Positions 63,561-64,000 of a stretch of 64,000 nucleotides of DNA are shown piece by piece. Within the stretch, counting starts at the first letter, position 1, and every line of letters starts with the position of its first letter. A model generated the notes under the pieces. The model did not search any database. It was not told the DNA's origin and saw only the letters and a program-made list of their open reading frames with translations. Origin of the DNA: Bacteroidota bacterium (lineage in GTDB: Bacteria > Bacteroidota > Bacteroidia > UBA8524); NCBI GenBank assembly GCA_008933805.1, contig WBUH01000017.1:1-64000 (forward strand), given 5' to 3'. The position numbers and the translations under genes are program-made.

Positions 63561-64000
63561 ATGCAATTAAAAAAGACAAGGATTAAATTGAAAAGTTTTT
63601 TAAGTATTGTAAATACGGCAGCTATTTTGTTTGTTTTATCATCTTCATGTAATAAAGAAGAAAAGAATTGTGGTTGCACAGATGTTGAGGCGTACAATTA
63701 TAACAGTAAAGCTAATTGTGATGACAGCTCATGCACCTATAAAGGCAAAGCGACTTTTTGGATATATGATCAAACTTGGGGAATGACTTCTAGAGTTGTT
63801 GTGAAATTAGAAGGTGTTTCAGAATCACAAATGATAACAATGTCTTATATTCCCATAACAGCCCCATATTACTGCAATGCAAACGGATGTGCAAATTTTA
63901 CTTTACCTGTTGGGAAGTATAAGTATGAAGCTAAACTATTAACAGGCAGTATAAGACCTGATACGACGTTTAATGGTACAATAAATGTTGAAAAGAATAG
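63561..64000 (+). CDS. Lipoprotein gene cut off at the window end
   Basis: From the ATG at 63561 the frame is open to the window edge (146 codons). It codes for a lipoprotein signal peptide (lipobox near LSSS-C, residue 30) followed by NKEEKN and the motif CGCTDVEAYNYNSKANCDD-x-SC-x-Y. That motif is the Cys-rich D-x-x-A-x-NY-x-x-x-A-x-x-DD-x-SC-x-Y signature frequent in Bacteroidota surface proteins. The rest, about 80 residues, is beta-rich. The C-terminus is missing, so the full product is unknown. The 190-nt spacer before it (63371-63560) shows no clear promoter. Confidence 0.75.
   Translation, partial: MQLKKTRIKLKSFLSIVNTAAILFVLSSSCNKEEKNCGCTDVEAYNYNSKANCDDSSCTYKGKATFWIYDQTWGMTSRVVVKLEGVSESQMITMSYIPITAPYYCNANGCANFTLPVGKYKYEAKLLTGSIRPDTTFNGTINVEKN

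Overview
The window is a chromosome segment of a Bacteroidota bacterium, most likely an environmental member of the Chitinophagales/Sphingobacteriales/Flavobacteriales side of the phylum. The evidence is: promoters of the Bacteroidota type (TTTG, about 19-20 nt, TAnnTTTG) before many genes; three proteins ending in type IX secretion sorting domains (type A) and one ending in a CHU_C/type B gliding-associated domain; a GldM-like domain; an S46 dipeptidyl peptidase; many small lipoproteins; and the S12-S7-EF-G-S10...L17 gene order without tuf. No rRNA, tRNA, transposon or CRISPR array was seen.

Layout. 1-7437 is a mixed region: two tandem paralogous small membrane proteins, a T9SS cargo protein, a minus-strand block (SDR protein, YafY/WYL regulator, GyrI-like protein, VOC protein) with a dyad that looks like an operator, tRNA methyltransferase MnmD, an SRPBCC protein and an EamA transporter. 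7609-25002 is the large translation block: rpsL, rpsG, fusA, the S10 and spc operons to secY, then a second strong promoter and infA, rpmJ, rpsM, rpsK, rpsD, rpoA, rplQ, closed by a clear terminator. 25009-29393 holds two paralogous secreted proteins, carA and eno.

29495-43762 is the accessory part. It has a Cys-rich repeat T9SS cargo protein, two related lipoproteins, a GldM-C-like/YwqK-repeat fusion, a CapA-family protein, a tightly packed five-gene operon (DUF350, DUF4178, zinc-ribbon-DUF4178, small membrane protein, membrane-embedded spermidine-synthase-like enzyme) and a 1252-residue PKD/CHU_C protein. The five-gene operon is the best candidate for a poorly described system. 43767-49790 is housekeeping on both strands: DivIC-like protein, RlmI-like methyltransferase, DUF3817 protein, YidC, Nif3-like protein and a coiled-coil zinc-ribbon protein. 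49797-58773 holds a TPR protein, small lipoproteins, a TRL-like protein, a MATE transporter, an S46 peptidase and three further envelope lipoproteins. 58856-63370 has a T9SS cargo gene divergent from a histidine kinase/response regulator pair, then rarA. A lipoprotein gene runs off the right end.

Non-coding signals include about ten intrinsic terminators (one inside the start of a reading frame), about fifteen promoters (several so close to the start codon that transcripts would be leaderless), a three-hairpin block at 47709-47802, G-quadruplex motifs in two spacers, a triplicated start-codon repeat before a lipoprotein gene, and a decayed tandem duplication at the rplO 3' end.
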